From: Dichomitus squalens LYAD-421 SS1
Lineage: Eukaryota; Basidiomycota; Agaricomycetes; Polyporales; Polyporaceae
Length of the DNA: 64,000 nt
NCBI RefSeq assembly: GCF_000275845.1
Contig: NW_006766953.1
Coordinates: 44,791-108,790, forward strand
Direction of reading: 5' to 3'
Part shown: piece by piece, positions 35,169-47,000 of the stretch
Layout: each line of letters starts with the position of its first letter
Numbering within the stretch: position 1 is the stretch's first letter
Position numbers and translations under genes: made by a program
Notes under the pieces: generated by a model
What the model saw: the letters and a program-made list of their open reading frames with translations, nothing else
The model's database searches: none
What the model was told of the DNA's origin: nothing

Positions 35169-36170
35169 ATGTCTGCCCAACCGGTCAGTGTCTCGCAGTA
35201 CTGTCTTTTGCTTGTAGCCGACACTTGCCCCGCAGCATGAGGAAGACGACCTCGCTCCCACCTTCACGCCTGGTGATTTCGGAATCTCGCATCCTTGTCC
35301 CGGACATGTCTGAATTGGTGCGGACTTTGTGTGCAGGCTACAAGCCCAGTGCGGCCAAGAGCGTAGACGAATACGCGCAGCTCGATGCCGAGGACGAGTC
35401 GCTGGCTCGCTGGAAGGCGAGTTTGGGCATTGTCCCCGGAGTCGCCGCTGCCGGTAGCGGTCCCAAGGTATGCGACGCTATTAGCCCTTGGTCCGCCCCT
35501 ATGGTGTTGTTAATCCTCTCATTTCGGTAGGTCACTATTCTCTCCTTGGAGCTGGCCTCTTCTACTCTTCCCCCGGGCAAGCACCTCGTCATGAATTTGC
35601 AGGACCCGGAGCAACTGGCCTCTTTGAAGAAGAATCCGGTGACCATTAAGGAGGGTATCGAGTACAAGTGTGTAGGCTTCTGTTCTATCGCCTCATCTGC
35701 ATGGTTTCTAACAACTTGATAGCGTCCGCATTAACTTTAAAGTCAACCACTCGATCATCTCTGTGAGTAGATGCCTCGCGGTTCCTGTTCGCTAGGACAC
35801 GAACGTTTCCTTGCAGGGTGTACGGTACATACAGGTTGTCAAGCGCTCTGGTATCAAGGGTAAATGCGTCTATAAGTTTGCAGACCAACGCGGATCTGAC
35901 GCTCTCCACAGTCGACAAGTTGGAGCAGATGCTCGGATCGTACGGTCCCCATCCTAAGGGCGAACCGTACGTTAAGAATTTTGACCCTGAGGAATCGCCT
36001 TCCGGTATGCTGGCTCGTTCCGGAACCTATCAAGTCCGCAGTAGGGTTGTTGACGATGATGGCGAGGTATACGCTGGTGAGTGTGAAGGGTTCTGCGTTG
36101 ATTACAATCGTTGATCTTTCTGACCTTACCAGACTGGGAGTGGAGTTTCAAAATCGGGAAGGAATGGTAG
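35169..36170 (+). CDS. RDI1: Rho GDP-dissociation inhibitor
   Basis: It extracts prenylated Rho GTPases (Cdc42, Rho1) from membranes and keeps them inactive in the cytosol. Eight short exons: MSAQP; then HEEDDLAPTFTPG; YKPSAAKSVDEYAQLDAEDE and SLARWKASLGIVPG (the GTPase-binding N-terminal arm); VTILSLELASSTLPPGKHLV; DPEQLASLKKNPVTIKEGIE and YNVRINFKVNHSIISGVRYI (immunoglobulin-like fold); VDKLEQMLGSYGPHPKGEPY; EESPSGMLARSGTYQVRSRV; and DWEWSFKIGKEW at the end. This is the full family layout, about 200 residues, with no breaks. Confidence 0.94.
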
Positions 36171-36362
36171 AAGAGGAGAGTCGGTCTCGCATGTATTTTT
36201 TCTCATTATTTTCATCTATACCTCGGCTCTGCATATACGTGTTACGCTCGCAATCAATGTATTGAAAATTATGAATGATGTTCAGATGGTGCTCTTGGCT
36301 ACGTATCTTCACTCTACCCGAGCTTATAGGCGCCCATTTACCTTACTCCGCTCTCGATCACC

Positions 36363-37772
36363 ATGGGCAGCACCCTTGGTCTGCGGGTATGTCTCGGCCA
36401 CAGTGCGCACAGCTTGAACTCCTGCACAATCTCTTCAATCACGCGTCGTTCCGTCCATATCTTACGCTACTGTGGTCGACCGAAGACGCCTCGAAACTTC
36501 ACTCTGCAGCAAAGCCTTCTGACGGAAGTTATTCGCCGGTCTGGGTCACTATCCAGCGCGCCGGCCCCTCCAACGACATGGGTCGACCGTTTACCGAAGC
36601 CCGTACGACCGTACTTGTATTTGACACGTATAGATAAGCCAATTGGGACGTTGTTGCTATATTACCCCTGCAGTCAGTCTTTCCCTCACGCGTCTCCACG
36701 GTCGAGTCCTAACGACGTCGTCGCGTTGTGCTATGCAGCATGGTCGATCACTATGGCCGCATATGCCCTTGAAGCACCCTTAACGACACCTCTAACGTAC
36801 TTCAGCCTGTTTGGACTGGGCGCATTGATCATGCGAGGAGCTGGATGTACAATCAATGATATGTGGGACAGGAAGCTAGACAAGGGCGTCGGTACGCGAT
36901 TTCCGCCTTCACGCCTCGCGCTGTTTTCACATTCTCAATGCAGAGAGAACAAAAACGAGACCTCTCGCTGCTGGGGAAATTACGTCTACTCAGGCGTTCG
37001 TGTTCCTTGGCCTTCAGCTGACTGCTGGGCTAGGTGTGCTCACCCAGCTCAACTGGTACAGGTGCGTGCAAACTGCGTATCAGGAGTCGTTGAGAATCTG
37101 AAGAGGAGTAGCATTCTTCTGGGTGCTTCTTCACTATGTGTGGTCACCATCTATCCCTTCATGAAGCGGGTGACGCATTGGCCCCAGGCTGTCCTTGGTA
37201 GGTCCTGTCAATATCCGTCTCCACTCGTAAAGCTACTGATGCGATAACTGTGTCCCCGTATAGGGCTCGCTTTCAACTGGGGCGCTCTACTTGGATGGTC
37301 CGCTGTCGCGGGAGTCACGAACTGGAGTGTGTGTCTGCCATTGTATGCGGGTGGTATTTGCTGGACGCTCGTCTACGACACCGTTTACGCCCATCAGGTG
37401 AGTGGAGTTGGTTCAATTGCACATTGAGAGCATTAGATTTATCTTATCCAGGACAAGAAGGATGACGTGAACATGGGCATCCGCTCGACTGCCCTGCTGT
37501 TCGGGGAGCGGACACGTCCTGCGCTGGCCGCTCTGTCCGGTTCTTCCATGTCCCTCATCACCTACGCCGGCTACCTGAATGGCCAAGGTCCCTTATTCTA
37601 TGGTGGCGTCGCACTGGCTGCCGCCCAGCTCGCGCGCGTGGTGTGGAGGACCAACTTTGACGATCGTCCGAGCTGCTGGAAAGGCTTCGTTGGATGTGGT
37701 TGGTCGGGATTCTGGATTTGGATGGGTGCCTTGGCAGATTACGCTACATTGTTGCTTAATGCGTCGGGATAG
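36363..37772 (+). CDS. COQ2: 4-hydroxybenzoate polyprenyltransferase, mitochondrial
   Basis: A UbiA-family membrane enzyme that attaches the polyprenyl tail to 4-hydroxybenzoate in coenzyme Q synthesis at the inner mitochondrial membrane. The N-terminal about 60 residues ([20 protein letters not shown] onward, Ser/Arg-rich) form a likely presequence. [20 protein letters not shown] starts the core. The first Asp-rich motif [12 protein letters not shown] (NDxxDxxxD) and the following [14 protein letters not shown] are intact. The second Asp-rich motif, [13 protein letters not shown], is split by one intron. Nine hydrophobic helices are visible. It is downstream of Rho-GDI in the same orientation with a 192-base gap. 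Confidence 0.93.
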
Positions 37773-38087
37773 ACCTTAATTAATGCATTCTAAACGAGAC
37801 TCCCGTCATTCATTATGTGATGGTAGAAGGGCCTGCTCGTAGTGCTGTAGGATCACCACATCTCGGTACTCGATATGACCCCGTGGACGCTGTTTTTTGT
37901 GGACTTTGGACAACTACGGTAAGACTGGGATGATGAAGTGGCTGCGTTGAATCAAACTTGGGGCGAGGAGGACGCGTCGAGATGCCCGTTCTGCGCGACG
38001 CGTCATTCACGTGATCGAGATAAGATTTTCCCAAAACCTGCGCCTATCTCCCTGGTCGTTCTCTGCTTGCAATTGCGCGCATCCACT
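37773..38087. promoter_or_regulatory. RIX1 upstream region with palindromic E-box
   Basis: A 315-base interval between two genes in the same orientation. The perfect palindrome TCACGTGA (38007-38014) lies 74 bases upstream of the RIX1 ATG and is followed by an AT-rich word (GATTTTCC). The site resembles fungal bHLH targets; function is inferred. Confidence 0.4.
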
Positions 38088-40861
38088 ATGGACGGTTCTA
38101 ATCGCCTGAAAGATTTTTTGCAGCTACAGCTAGCCTCCGACTCCTACGCCGTCTTGCACCTGCCCTTCGTCCTGGAAACCCTTTCGAAGGAGGACTTCTT
38201 GCCTTCCTCCCACACGCTGAAATGGATAGCCCGCGTCAACTCCCTCATACACTCAAAGGATCCTGCGGCGAGGTGGAGTGGATTGTGCCTGGCATTCCAG
38301 ACGGCCACATTTTCTAGAGACATCATGCTGGAGTGCGCTCAGAGTTGGGTCGGAGCGGCAATGCCGTTGCTCGTAGTACGTCTCCTGTACCATCTCCGTA
38401 CATCATAATCCAACCATGTAGGGTGTAGAACCAACCACTACCCACAACCAAGGCCGCTATCAGACTATTAAGACTCGTTTTCTCGAGTGCAATGGATGTT
38501 ACGGAGTATCAGCGTCAACTTTGCATCCCCAACGTCCCAAAGTACGCCAGTGCCCTCATTGCACTCCTCGAAAAGGACTCCAGCACAGAGACCGCTGTAC
38601 GTGTGCTACATGGTGTCCTCTTCTCTCCTTTTCAACCGTAGTCTCACAGGTCCTGGCCATTGACACACTGGAACATATCGTGTCCCTCTACCCCTCACTC
38701 TGCCGACCCCTCCACAACCAATTATCCAACGTGGCTCTGCGCTCGCTCAATGGCTCGGCCCCAACACCGATGTCAGACAAGCTTGTCGAAGCATGCTCGC
38801 GGTTGTACGCTGTACTGCCTCTCACTGGTGGGAAGGTGAACGCTCCTAGTCTTTGGCGAAAGTCACTGGACGATACAATGACCTTCGCTTGGGGTGCTTT
38901 CCTACAAGTGAGGACCACATATCCTGACAGAGGTGATTAGGCTGGGCTTCTGTTCGCCGTTTGATTTTTGACTATATGCGTCTTTCACTGCAGGGTATGG
39001 TGTTCCTCATCTCGCACCTCCGTCAGACGATCCAATCGTTGATGTTCCGTTGGCTTTGGATCGTCTACGTGCAGCTACTCGTGTAATTGGAGATCTCCTT
39101 AGGTATGTCAGCATCTGACCTGAAAGAGATGCTTATGACTCAATGATGTGGTAGGACGAGCACCTCACGCCCTATATCACTGCCTGTGGGGCCCTTGGTA
39201 CGATTATGCCTGGCTCTGCTACAGTCCACGTTAGAGGACAAGGTTCGAGACCGTTTCGCCCAATATCTCATGCGCTCACAGTACGTTTAGGGTATTGCTC
39301 ATGCAAATCATGTCGTACATGCGCTGGAAGCCTCCGTCATTCCGACGCTGTGGGGTTTCGCCTGCGAGATACTGATTTCCGTGGCGAAAGCGTAGGCCCT
39401 CTGTCACATTCATTATGTCTACAACCCTCACGGACTTCTTCTCGAAGAGGTCGGCATCATTTGACCCCTCATCTGCCACCGCTTCTGACCAGTCTTGCGT
39501 ATCATCTGGAGCAACCACAAAAGTCGTGAGTCCCTACCGACACTTGAAACAGGCACAGCACTAATCTCCTACAGAACTGAATTGCTGCATTTCTTACGTA
39601 CGACATTGTCTCTGCTGGCGGATGGGTCCCATTTGCATGACAGTCTAATTGCATCGCGGTTGGTTCGTGCGACCTTACCTAAGCTTGCCATCCTGTTGTC
39701 AAAACGTTCACAAGCCGGTACCGAGAACGAGCAAGCATCTGGACAAGGGAGAAGCAAGAAAGGCAGAAGACATGCGCGCGGCTACGAGGGCGATGAAGTA
39801 TTCAAGGTCGGTCGCCGGATCGTATGCGTTACGGCAGAGGAGGGCGATGTTCTCCTTGTCTCCGTCGATCGTAAGGTCGCCGTGTTGCTCGTAACGCTCG
39901 ATTCCGCTAATTCACGATTCGTGCCAAACAGTGCTCGAAATCCTTCTGAGTAGAACTCAGGTCAACGCGCCAGTACACTCGATTGCGTCCCGACTCTTGC
40001 TCGCGATCTACGCCTCTCTCCCGCAGCTGCCGCCCAGCATCTTATCGTCGGATCTGTCCCTGAAGCAACGCTTATGTGCTAAACTCAAACGGCTGTGCAT
40101 GGGTCTCGCGATCGGGACGACAAGCACCATGAGCAAATGCGTCGGCCTCGTACTGAGCATATCGGACGGCACGGTCGATGAAGATGTAAGTTAGCTCTGG
40201 CATGTTGTTGTGACGCATGTGAACTTACGGACAGCGGATTTTCTAGGACGACCTCACTGTACACACCACAGTTGACCTTCTACTTCATCCGCGTGCCCCG
40301 CCATTGGTGCGATCCCTGCCCCATGTCGAGCTGCTATCGCTTTTCCGTGCCGAAGAGGGTGAGGAAGAAGCGGACACTCGGAGACGTGTTGGCCTACATG
40401 TCCTAGACGAGCGCAGCGACCGACTACCGGACGCGACTGGAAGCCAGACGCCGCACGAGGCAGAGTGGACAAGGTTACAGCCATCTGTACCGCAAGCAGC
40501 GAGAAGCCCCGGGGCGCCGTCAGCACAGGAACCCTACGGCACTGTAGCCATGCAGGTCGATGTCTCTCCTCTTGCTCCAACGGCAGGTCAAGCTTCGCGG
40601 GATCCGCCATCCTCTGCCGGGTTGGAACGTTCGCAACCCCCGACTTCCTTCGCACACAAGCAGTCGGCGACCCACCGGACAGCGCAATCACCGTTGCCGC
40701 CGCCTGATCCATTGCCGTCTAACAGTACTGCATTAAGTCTGGAATCGAAACCCGCTTCAGATCTCCCCGTAACCCAAGCAACTGCCCCCCTGATGGAGGA
40801 CGATGACGATGACGAGCCAATGCCCACTATAGACCTCGCTTCGGACTCCGAATCCGAGTAG
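38088..40861 (+). CDS. RIX1: pre-rRNA processing factor RIX1 (PELP1 homologue)
   Basis: A component of the Rix1-Ipi1-Ipi3 complex that acts on pre-60S particles in the nucleus. It starts MDGSNRLKDFLQLQLASDSY, with the RIX1 N-terminal helical domain: LKWIARVNSLIHSKDPAARW, SGLCLAFQTATFSRDIMLEC, AQSWVGAAMPLL. Helical repeats follow (VLAIDTLEHIVSLYPSLCRP, RFAQYLMRSQ, VIPTLWGFACEILISVAKAG, RHHLTPHLPPLLTSLAYHLE). The C-terminal part is disordered and ends in an acidic tract with DDDDDEPMPTIDLASDSESE, as in relatives. Several introns of about 50 bases, one joining AKA to GRHHL, keep the frame open. It is next to the Pol I genes RRN11 and RPA190. Confidence 0.85.
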
Positions 40862-41134
40862 TCGTTCTTGTGTCCTTGTTTTCGCTCCATTCTCCAATAT
40901 ACTACGTTGCGTATGCTGCTGCTACGCTTATGTACAGCGGTGATTTCATTGAGATCGCTCTCGATTCATCGTAGCCAAGAGCATGCGATCGCGCCCGGCG
41001 GTACTTCCTGTCCGGGTGCGCTTGCGAGCCTGCACTGTCTCGTCTACGCGCATTGTGTCGTCGTCGGACTCGGGTGAGTGGCGATCCCGCGCAGGCTCCG
41101 TCGCGCCAGGAAGCTAGACGGCATAGCAGAGCGG

Positions 41135-42375
41135 TCAACGAAACGCCCAAGTGAGCATGTGAGCACCTTCGTGTGCAGATTTTACCTGACTGAGGAAAGC
41201 TTCGGCCACAACGTTTGAAGGGTCGACTATTCGTGCGCGTTCGAAGTGTGCTTGGGCATCACGTACGAGGTTGAGATCCCAGCCTGTCCCTGCGAAAGCG
41301 GCGATTAGTCACTTGCGTAGACATGTCAGCATTCCTCGCATCGGTTCGTTGCGCGCGGCGAGCCTCGCACTCTACGTGACAAATTCACACTGCAAGTTGC
41401 GAATAACACCATCGGAGTTCACATGCGACCTGGTGTATTTCGCTTAAGCTCAAGACGGTACAGGGATTTGAAAGGGCAGCTGTAGCGTCATGGAGCGACT
41501 ACCCTAGACGGTTCGATAACACTGGAAGCATGGCGGTCGGGGAACATAGTGGGCATTTACAACCTAAGATACCCTCCGCTGAGATATCACTTAGGGTTCG
41601 CCAGGAGGAGTCTCTCAGGCATTGCAGCGCGAAGTCAGGTCACTGGTGTCTGGTGTGATCACAAGACACTCCTCATGAAAGATGAAATTCATCTCCAACA
41701 CTATGTGGCTGTAACAGGAACAATTGAAGGAGGAGAAAAAAAAACTCACTGTAATTCGTCTCCGAGGAGACATCGTTTTCTGGCTGCGCGAGATATAGTG
41801 TAACCAGCCCAGCGTACACGTGCAACACAGGGTTATCCTGGTAAGGGTATGAAGGCAGGTACCTGAGAAAGCAAGTCGCCGCAGGTGAACGATCAACGCG
41901 GCCGATGCTGTGGACCAAACACGTACAAGTCCAGTTGTTCCAGGGCTCTCCGGTGCATGCCTGCATGTATCAGGCGCAGCACGAGTTCTTTAAGTATAGA
42001 CTCGCGCTAGAAGACGAGCGAAGAGAAGTCAGTTGGGACGGTTAGCCCTAGAGGCCGTGATTCGCCGCTCACTTCGTCGGGGTGCTGCCGCATCATGATG
42101 CTCAGGAAACGAACTCTATCTTCGTTGATTTGGGTGAGTTCATCTTGAGCTCCACCTTCACCGAGGAGGAGGACACTAGTCGACCACATGGCCTTCCAGT
42201 CCACTTCCCTGCATCTCGCTAGGATGGCCCACGCATGTTTAGCCCTGGCCCAGTCTTGACGTTGTATACAGAGCTTTAGAATGTCATACAAGCGGCGGAT
42301 ATGAACCTTCCTAGTATTGTTGGGTTGCTTTGAGCCAAGGGAGCTGAAAATGAACGAGTACTCGCTTGAGGACAT
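41135..42375 (-). CDS. RRN11: RNA polymerase I core factor subunit RRN11
   Basis: A subunit of the Pol I core factor (Rrn6-Rrn7-Rrn11), related to TAF1B/TAF1A-type TPR proteins. It starts MSSSEYSFIFSSLGSKQ, then VHIRRLYDILKLCIQRQDWA and RAKHAWAILARCREVDWKAM, typical of this family, followed by LVLRLIHAGMHREALEQLDL, YLPSYPYQDNPVLHVYAGLV and TLYLAQPEND. The last exon has LVRDAQAHFERARIVDPSNV and VAEAFLSQ. The intron before this last exon (41290-41749) is about 460 bases, eight times longer than others here. The exact C-terminal end is uncertain because a splice donor-like GTAAAA follows AFLSQ. It is divergent from the LAA2-like gene. Confidence 0.78.
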
Positions 42376-42538
42376 TAAGACATCGGACCGGAGAGCACAG
42401 TGTCGTGAATACCAACAAGCGCCGGCACGCTACTTCCATCAGCTCTCCGCTTGCGTGACAACCTGCCAGTGGCTTTTCCAAGGGTATTCTGCCCGCCGCG
42501 ATCGCCTGCTGTCCCCTCTCACCACCGACACTCTAACT
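42376..42538. promoter_or_regulatory. bidirectional promoter, RRN11 / LAA2-like
   Basis: Only 163 bases separate the two divergent start codons. No TATA box is visible. The short length implies overlapping promoter elements. Confidence 0.45.
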
Positions 42539-43745
42539 ATGGAGGATGACATTGCCTTCGGCGCGTCCGTATGGGGCGCACCAGCCTCGCCTCTTCCCCC
42601 GCTCTCCGTGAAGCCCCCAGTCTTCGCAATATCACCCGCACAATCGTCTACACAGGAAGACTTTGATGATTTCGACAACTTCCGAACCCCCGCGGAGACA
42701 GCTGCAGGGTCTGGAGATGAGGGAGAGGACGATGATTTTGGGGACTTTGGAGACTTCGGGGAGACGCAGCAATTACCCGTAACCGCCAGTTTCCAGACAT
42801 CCTTCGGAGAGCTGGCCTATGATGAGCCGCAGAGCATTGGAGGGTCGTCAGTCGGCCGAGAGTGGCAGGCATTACGACTGGATCCGTTACCTTCGCGGGA
42901 GGAGTTGCAGGAGCAAGTGGATGAGATTCTTGGCCCCTTATGGATTCACGACGATACATCGCATCTGACAGACGATGCCATCCGGGAAGTTGGCGGACTC
43001 AACCAGACACTGGTGACAAACGAGAGGTACCTCTTTTCAATTGCCTTGACATAGCCTGTATCTCAATTCACAGATGGTTCCAGTCGTCAGCTATATAACG
43101 CCCTGTTACCCCCAACACCGCCCTCATTCCAGCCTGTTAACTGGACCCGATCCCGGATACGACGGCAACACTTGATCCATTTGGGAATCCCCATAAACCT
43201 CGACGAGGTTCTCCCTCGCACTAATGGCGCCCTCCCTACACTGGAGATAACGACGCGTCCGATGTCAGCTCCACCAGGCCCTCGAGGTGGTTTGAGCAAG
43301 CTGCAGACGGCAGCCCTTGGTCAGAGTCGGAGCGGGACTTCACATCCAAATTCCCCCTCAGCGAGTCGCGGTGCGTCTGCAGCGGCACAATTGCGTCTGG
43401 GGCCTAGGCCCGAAATTGAAGAGGCGAAGATTGACGAGTTGATTGGGCTATCTGCTGGTATGTGTCTGTTCCAGCTCGACTAAATTGCGAATGAGTCTAA
43501 CAATTTGGGTAGAACAAATGTCCCTAATGTCTATCTCCACTTTGGAGAAGAATTTGGCGGATATCCGAGAGAACACTGTGAAGGCATCCACATTATTGAC
43601 GTATCTCCTGCAGACCCGGGATGCTTTGCAGCAGGATTCGGAAACGTACAACAAGCTCATCGGAGAGTTGGTCGGAGAGGCACAAAAGATCAAGACTGGG
43701 AAACGGATGACTGGATCGGCCACCCGGCGTGGCAGCGGAGCATAG
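42539..43745 (+). CDS. LAA2-like clathrin adaptor AP-1 accessory protein (DUF5102)
   Basis: It starts MEDDIAFGASVWGAPASPLP, an acidic/hydrophobic motif with DDIAFG...W. Further short motifs DDFDNFRTP and DDDFGDFGDFGE resemble the (E/D)FGDF-type ligands that bind the gamma-adaptin ear. The middle domain has LPSREELQEQVDEILGPLW, SRQLYNALLPPTPPSFQPVN and LGIPINLDEVLPRTNGALPT. A C-terminal coiled coil (LADIRENTVKASTLLTYLLQ and ETYNKLIGELVGEAQKI) follows. This order matches the family of yeast Laa2 (YBL010C), which recruits the AP-1 complex to Golgi/endosome membranes with Laa1. The family match is from memory of its motifs; the role is inferred. Confidence 0.68.
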
Positions 43746-44026
43746 TATCTATACACCCTTGTATCGTTAGACGACGTTGACTACTCGATGCTTTCATGCT
43801 TTCCGCCTGAATCTGGGCGAGTAGCCACTGGTTATTGTGGCGTGCTCTTGCCCAAAACGGGATGTCTTCGGCATTGGGCGCTCCGCCTGATATGCCGCCG
43901 GAACCGATCATATTTTTTGGTTTCTGTACTCAACGCCTCGATCGCTCTCAGGCGACGGTGCACGCCCGCCCTACCCACTCGTCCTCTGGGTTTCCCGTCT
44001 CTTGGCCGGCCGGCTGTCTCGCACTC

Positions 44027-47000
44027 ATGAACATCTCTCAACCTGTTCCGTCTACAGTCGCGAGCATCTCCTTCTCCTTCCTCACCACGGAAGATGTCCG
44101 GCGCATCTCGGTCAAGCAGATCGTGAATCCCGTCCTCCTTGACGAGCTCAACAGCCCAAACATAGGAGGGCTATATGACCCGGCATTAGGACCGAGTGAT
44201 AAGAACTCTATGTGAGTGACGCGTCTCCTAGACCATCGAGTGATACCCTGACCCCCATGAAGTTGTGCAACATGTCGTTTGGCCTATTACACTTGCCCGG
44301 GTCATTTTGGCCACATCGACCTCCCAGCACCTGTCTTCCATCCGTTGTTTATGGTGAATGCTTACCATCTGCTTCGTGGTACTTGCCTATTCTGCCATAG
44401 GTTCAAAGTCAGTCGATTTGTGGTACGTCTTGTCATTTTCCTCCCTCTCGTCCTACCGTAAACCGCTATGTGCAGCTGTGCAAGTTCGTCGCGAAGCTCC
44501 GGTTGCTCGAGTATGGGTTCCTCGTTGCTGCAAAGGCGTTGGACGATATTCACTATAGCACAATAAAGAAGCGAGGTGTAGAGGACGACGATGACGAGCC
44601 TGCGGAGACCTACGAGGCTTACGAGCAGCGTATCAACCTTTATGTCGCTGCGCACATGGCCACCGCATCCAGCAGCAAGCGTGACGCATATAAGGATGGT
44701 CTCGTGTACCAAGCGCGGAAAGACGTCATACAGGACTTCATCAAGACCGCCATGCTGAGGAAGTGCCAGAACGCGAACTGTAATGCGTGAGTACGTCTCA
44801 TTAGCCGATACTGCGCACTTGTTGATACGTCCTCATAGCCATGGCTACACTTTCCGCAAGGAAGGCTACACGAAGATCATCGAGTACGACCTGACCATCA
44901 AGCAGAAGGCTCAGCATGACGCCATGGGTTTGCGTCGACCGAACGTAATGCTTGATGAGCAGAAGTCCAAGCTCAAGTCGCAAACGTCGGTTCAGACAAA
45001 TGGGCACTCAGGAGATCCGTCGGACGAGGACACGTCAAGCGATGAGGAGGAGGGCGAAAATGTTTTCTCGAACGATGAAGAAGAGGATGAGCACGAACGC
45101 CCTGCGAACGGACAGTCACTGCCCAAGTCTGCTAGTGGAAAAGTCAAGACGACACGCGGGCGGAATGAGCGTGTTGTGCCTCCCGAGGAATGCCGCGCAC
45201 ATCTCCGCCGTCTCTTCCGCAACGAGTCTGTCATGTGTTCGCTGCTTTTCGGCCGACATGGACCTTTCGCTCCGCTCAGCCAGCATAATCTCTCCCTCGC
45301 ATCTGCCGACATGTTCTTCCTCGAGGTTCTCCCTGTAAGCCCAACACGCTTCCGTCCTCCCGCGAAGATGGGCGATATGCTGTTCGAACACCCTCAGAAC
45401 GAGCTCCTGTCAAAGGTTTTGACGACCTCGTACCGTCTGCGAGACTTGAACAACAGTCTTCGTCTCGCCTCGGAAAAGGGTTCTGACGTCGATGAAGCTG
45501 CTCGGAGACGTATCCTCCAGTCACTACTTGACTCCCTTATCCAGCTACAGGTTGACGTCAATAGCTACATCGACAGTAGCAAGAACCCTCAGCCCATCCG
45601 ACAAGGCCGCTTGCCCCCCGCTGGTGTGAAGCAAGGGCTGGAGAAGAAAGAAGGTCTTTTCCGTAAACATATGATGGTTAGTGACTCCGTAGCTTCCTGC
45701 CTTCGTGCCGGCCCGTTCATCTTCTTTTAGGGCAAACGTGTCAATTACGCCGCTCGCTCCGTTATCTCCCCCGACGTCAATATTGAGCCTAACGAGATTG
45801 GCATTCCACCTGTCTTCGCGCGCAAATTGACGTTCCCGGAGCCTGTGACGCCGAACAACTTCCACGAACTGCGGCAACTGGTCATCACGGGCGCTCGTGG
45901 CTACCCCGGCGCCACAATCGTCGAGTACGAAGATGGGCATCAGCAATTCCTTGTGGGTGCCATCTTGTCAACCTGTATTGAACTTACTGAATGGTATAAC
46001 ATCCAATTCATTCAGGACAAGCTCACTCTTGAACAGCGGACAGCCATCGCGAACCAATTGTTGACGCCGCAAGAGGGCTCCCACGGGTCTGCCCAACGCC
46101 ATGGCCTGTACACTTCCACGCCTGCTGTCAACAAGAAAGTGTACAGGCACCTTCGAGACGGCGATATTCTCATTCTCAACCGTCAGCCGACCCTCCACAA
46201 GCCGAGTATGATGTGCCACAAAGCGCGCGTTTTGCACGGCGAGAAGACGATCCGGATGCATTATGCCAACTGGTAATGTTTGCATTCTTTGCCAATCAAT
46301 AACAATGATTGCTGACAATAAGTTACAGTAACTCGTACAACGGTATGTCCTATCATATCGGGCGGTGAGGCAGTCAACTGACCCATGCGTTCCAATAGCC
46401 GATTTCGACGGTGACGGTAAGTGTTCCCATCTCGCTGTCGCGAGTTTGATCTGACCTGCTAGGCTAGAAATGAATATACACTTTCCTCGTGAGTTCCCAC
46501 TCGCTCGATCAATGACTGGAATATAGCTAACATTGTGTCCGACCATCTGTCAGAGAATCAAGTCGCGCGCGCGGAGGCGTACTACATCGCCAACACTGAC
46601 AATCAGTACCTAGTCCCGACGTCCGGAAAGCCCTTGCGCGGTCTTATCCAGGATCATGTCGTGGCTGGCGTCTGGATGACAGCCCAAGACTCGTTCTTCA
46701 CACGAGAAGAGTATTTCCAGCTCCTCTATGGCGCGCTACGTCCGGAAGACGAGCCACTTGAAGGGAAAAGGCGGCTTGTCACGCTTCCGCCGACGATATG
46801 GAAGCCGCAACCGTTGTGGACGGGCAAACAGATTGTACGCATCAGTCTCGTCGATGAGCGCACCCACTATCTTACATTACTCCCGTTCCGGTGCTAGATC
46901 TCCACCGTCATGAAGAACATTACACCGAGCGTCTTCGAAGGTCTGAATCTGCATGCGCAGGCCAAGGTCCCTGGTCACTTGTGGGGCAAGGACTCTAAAG

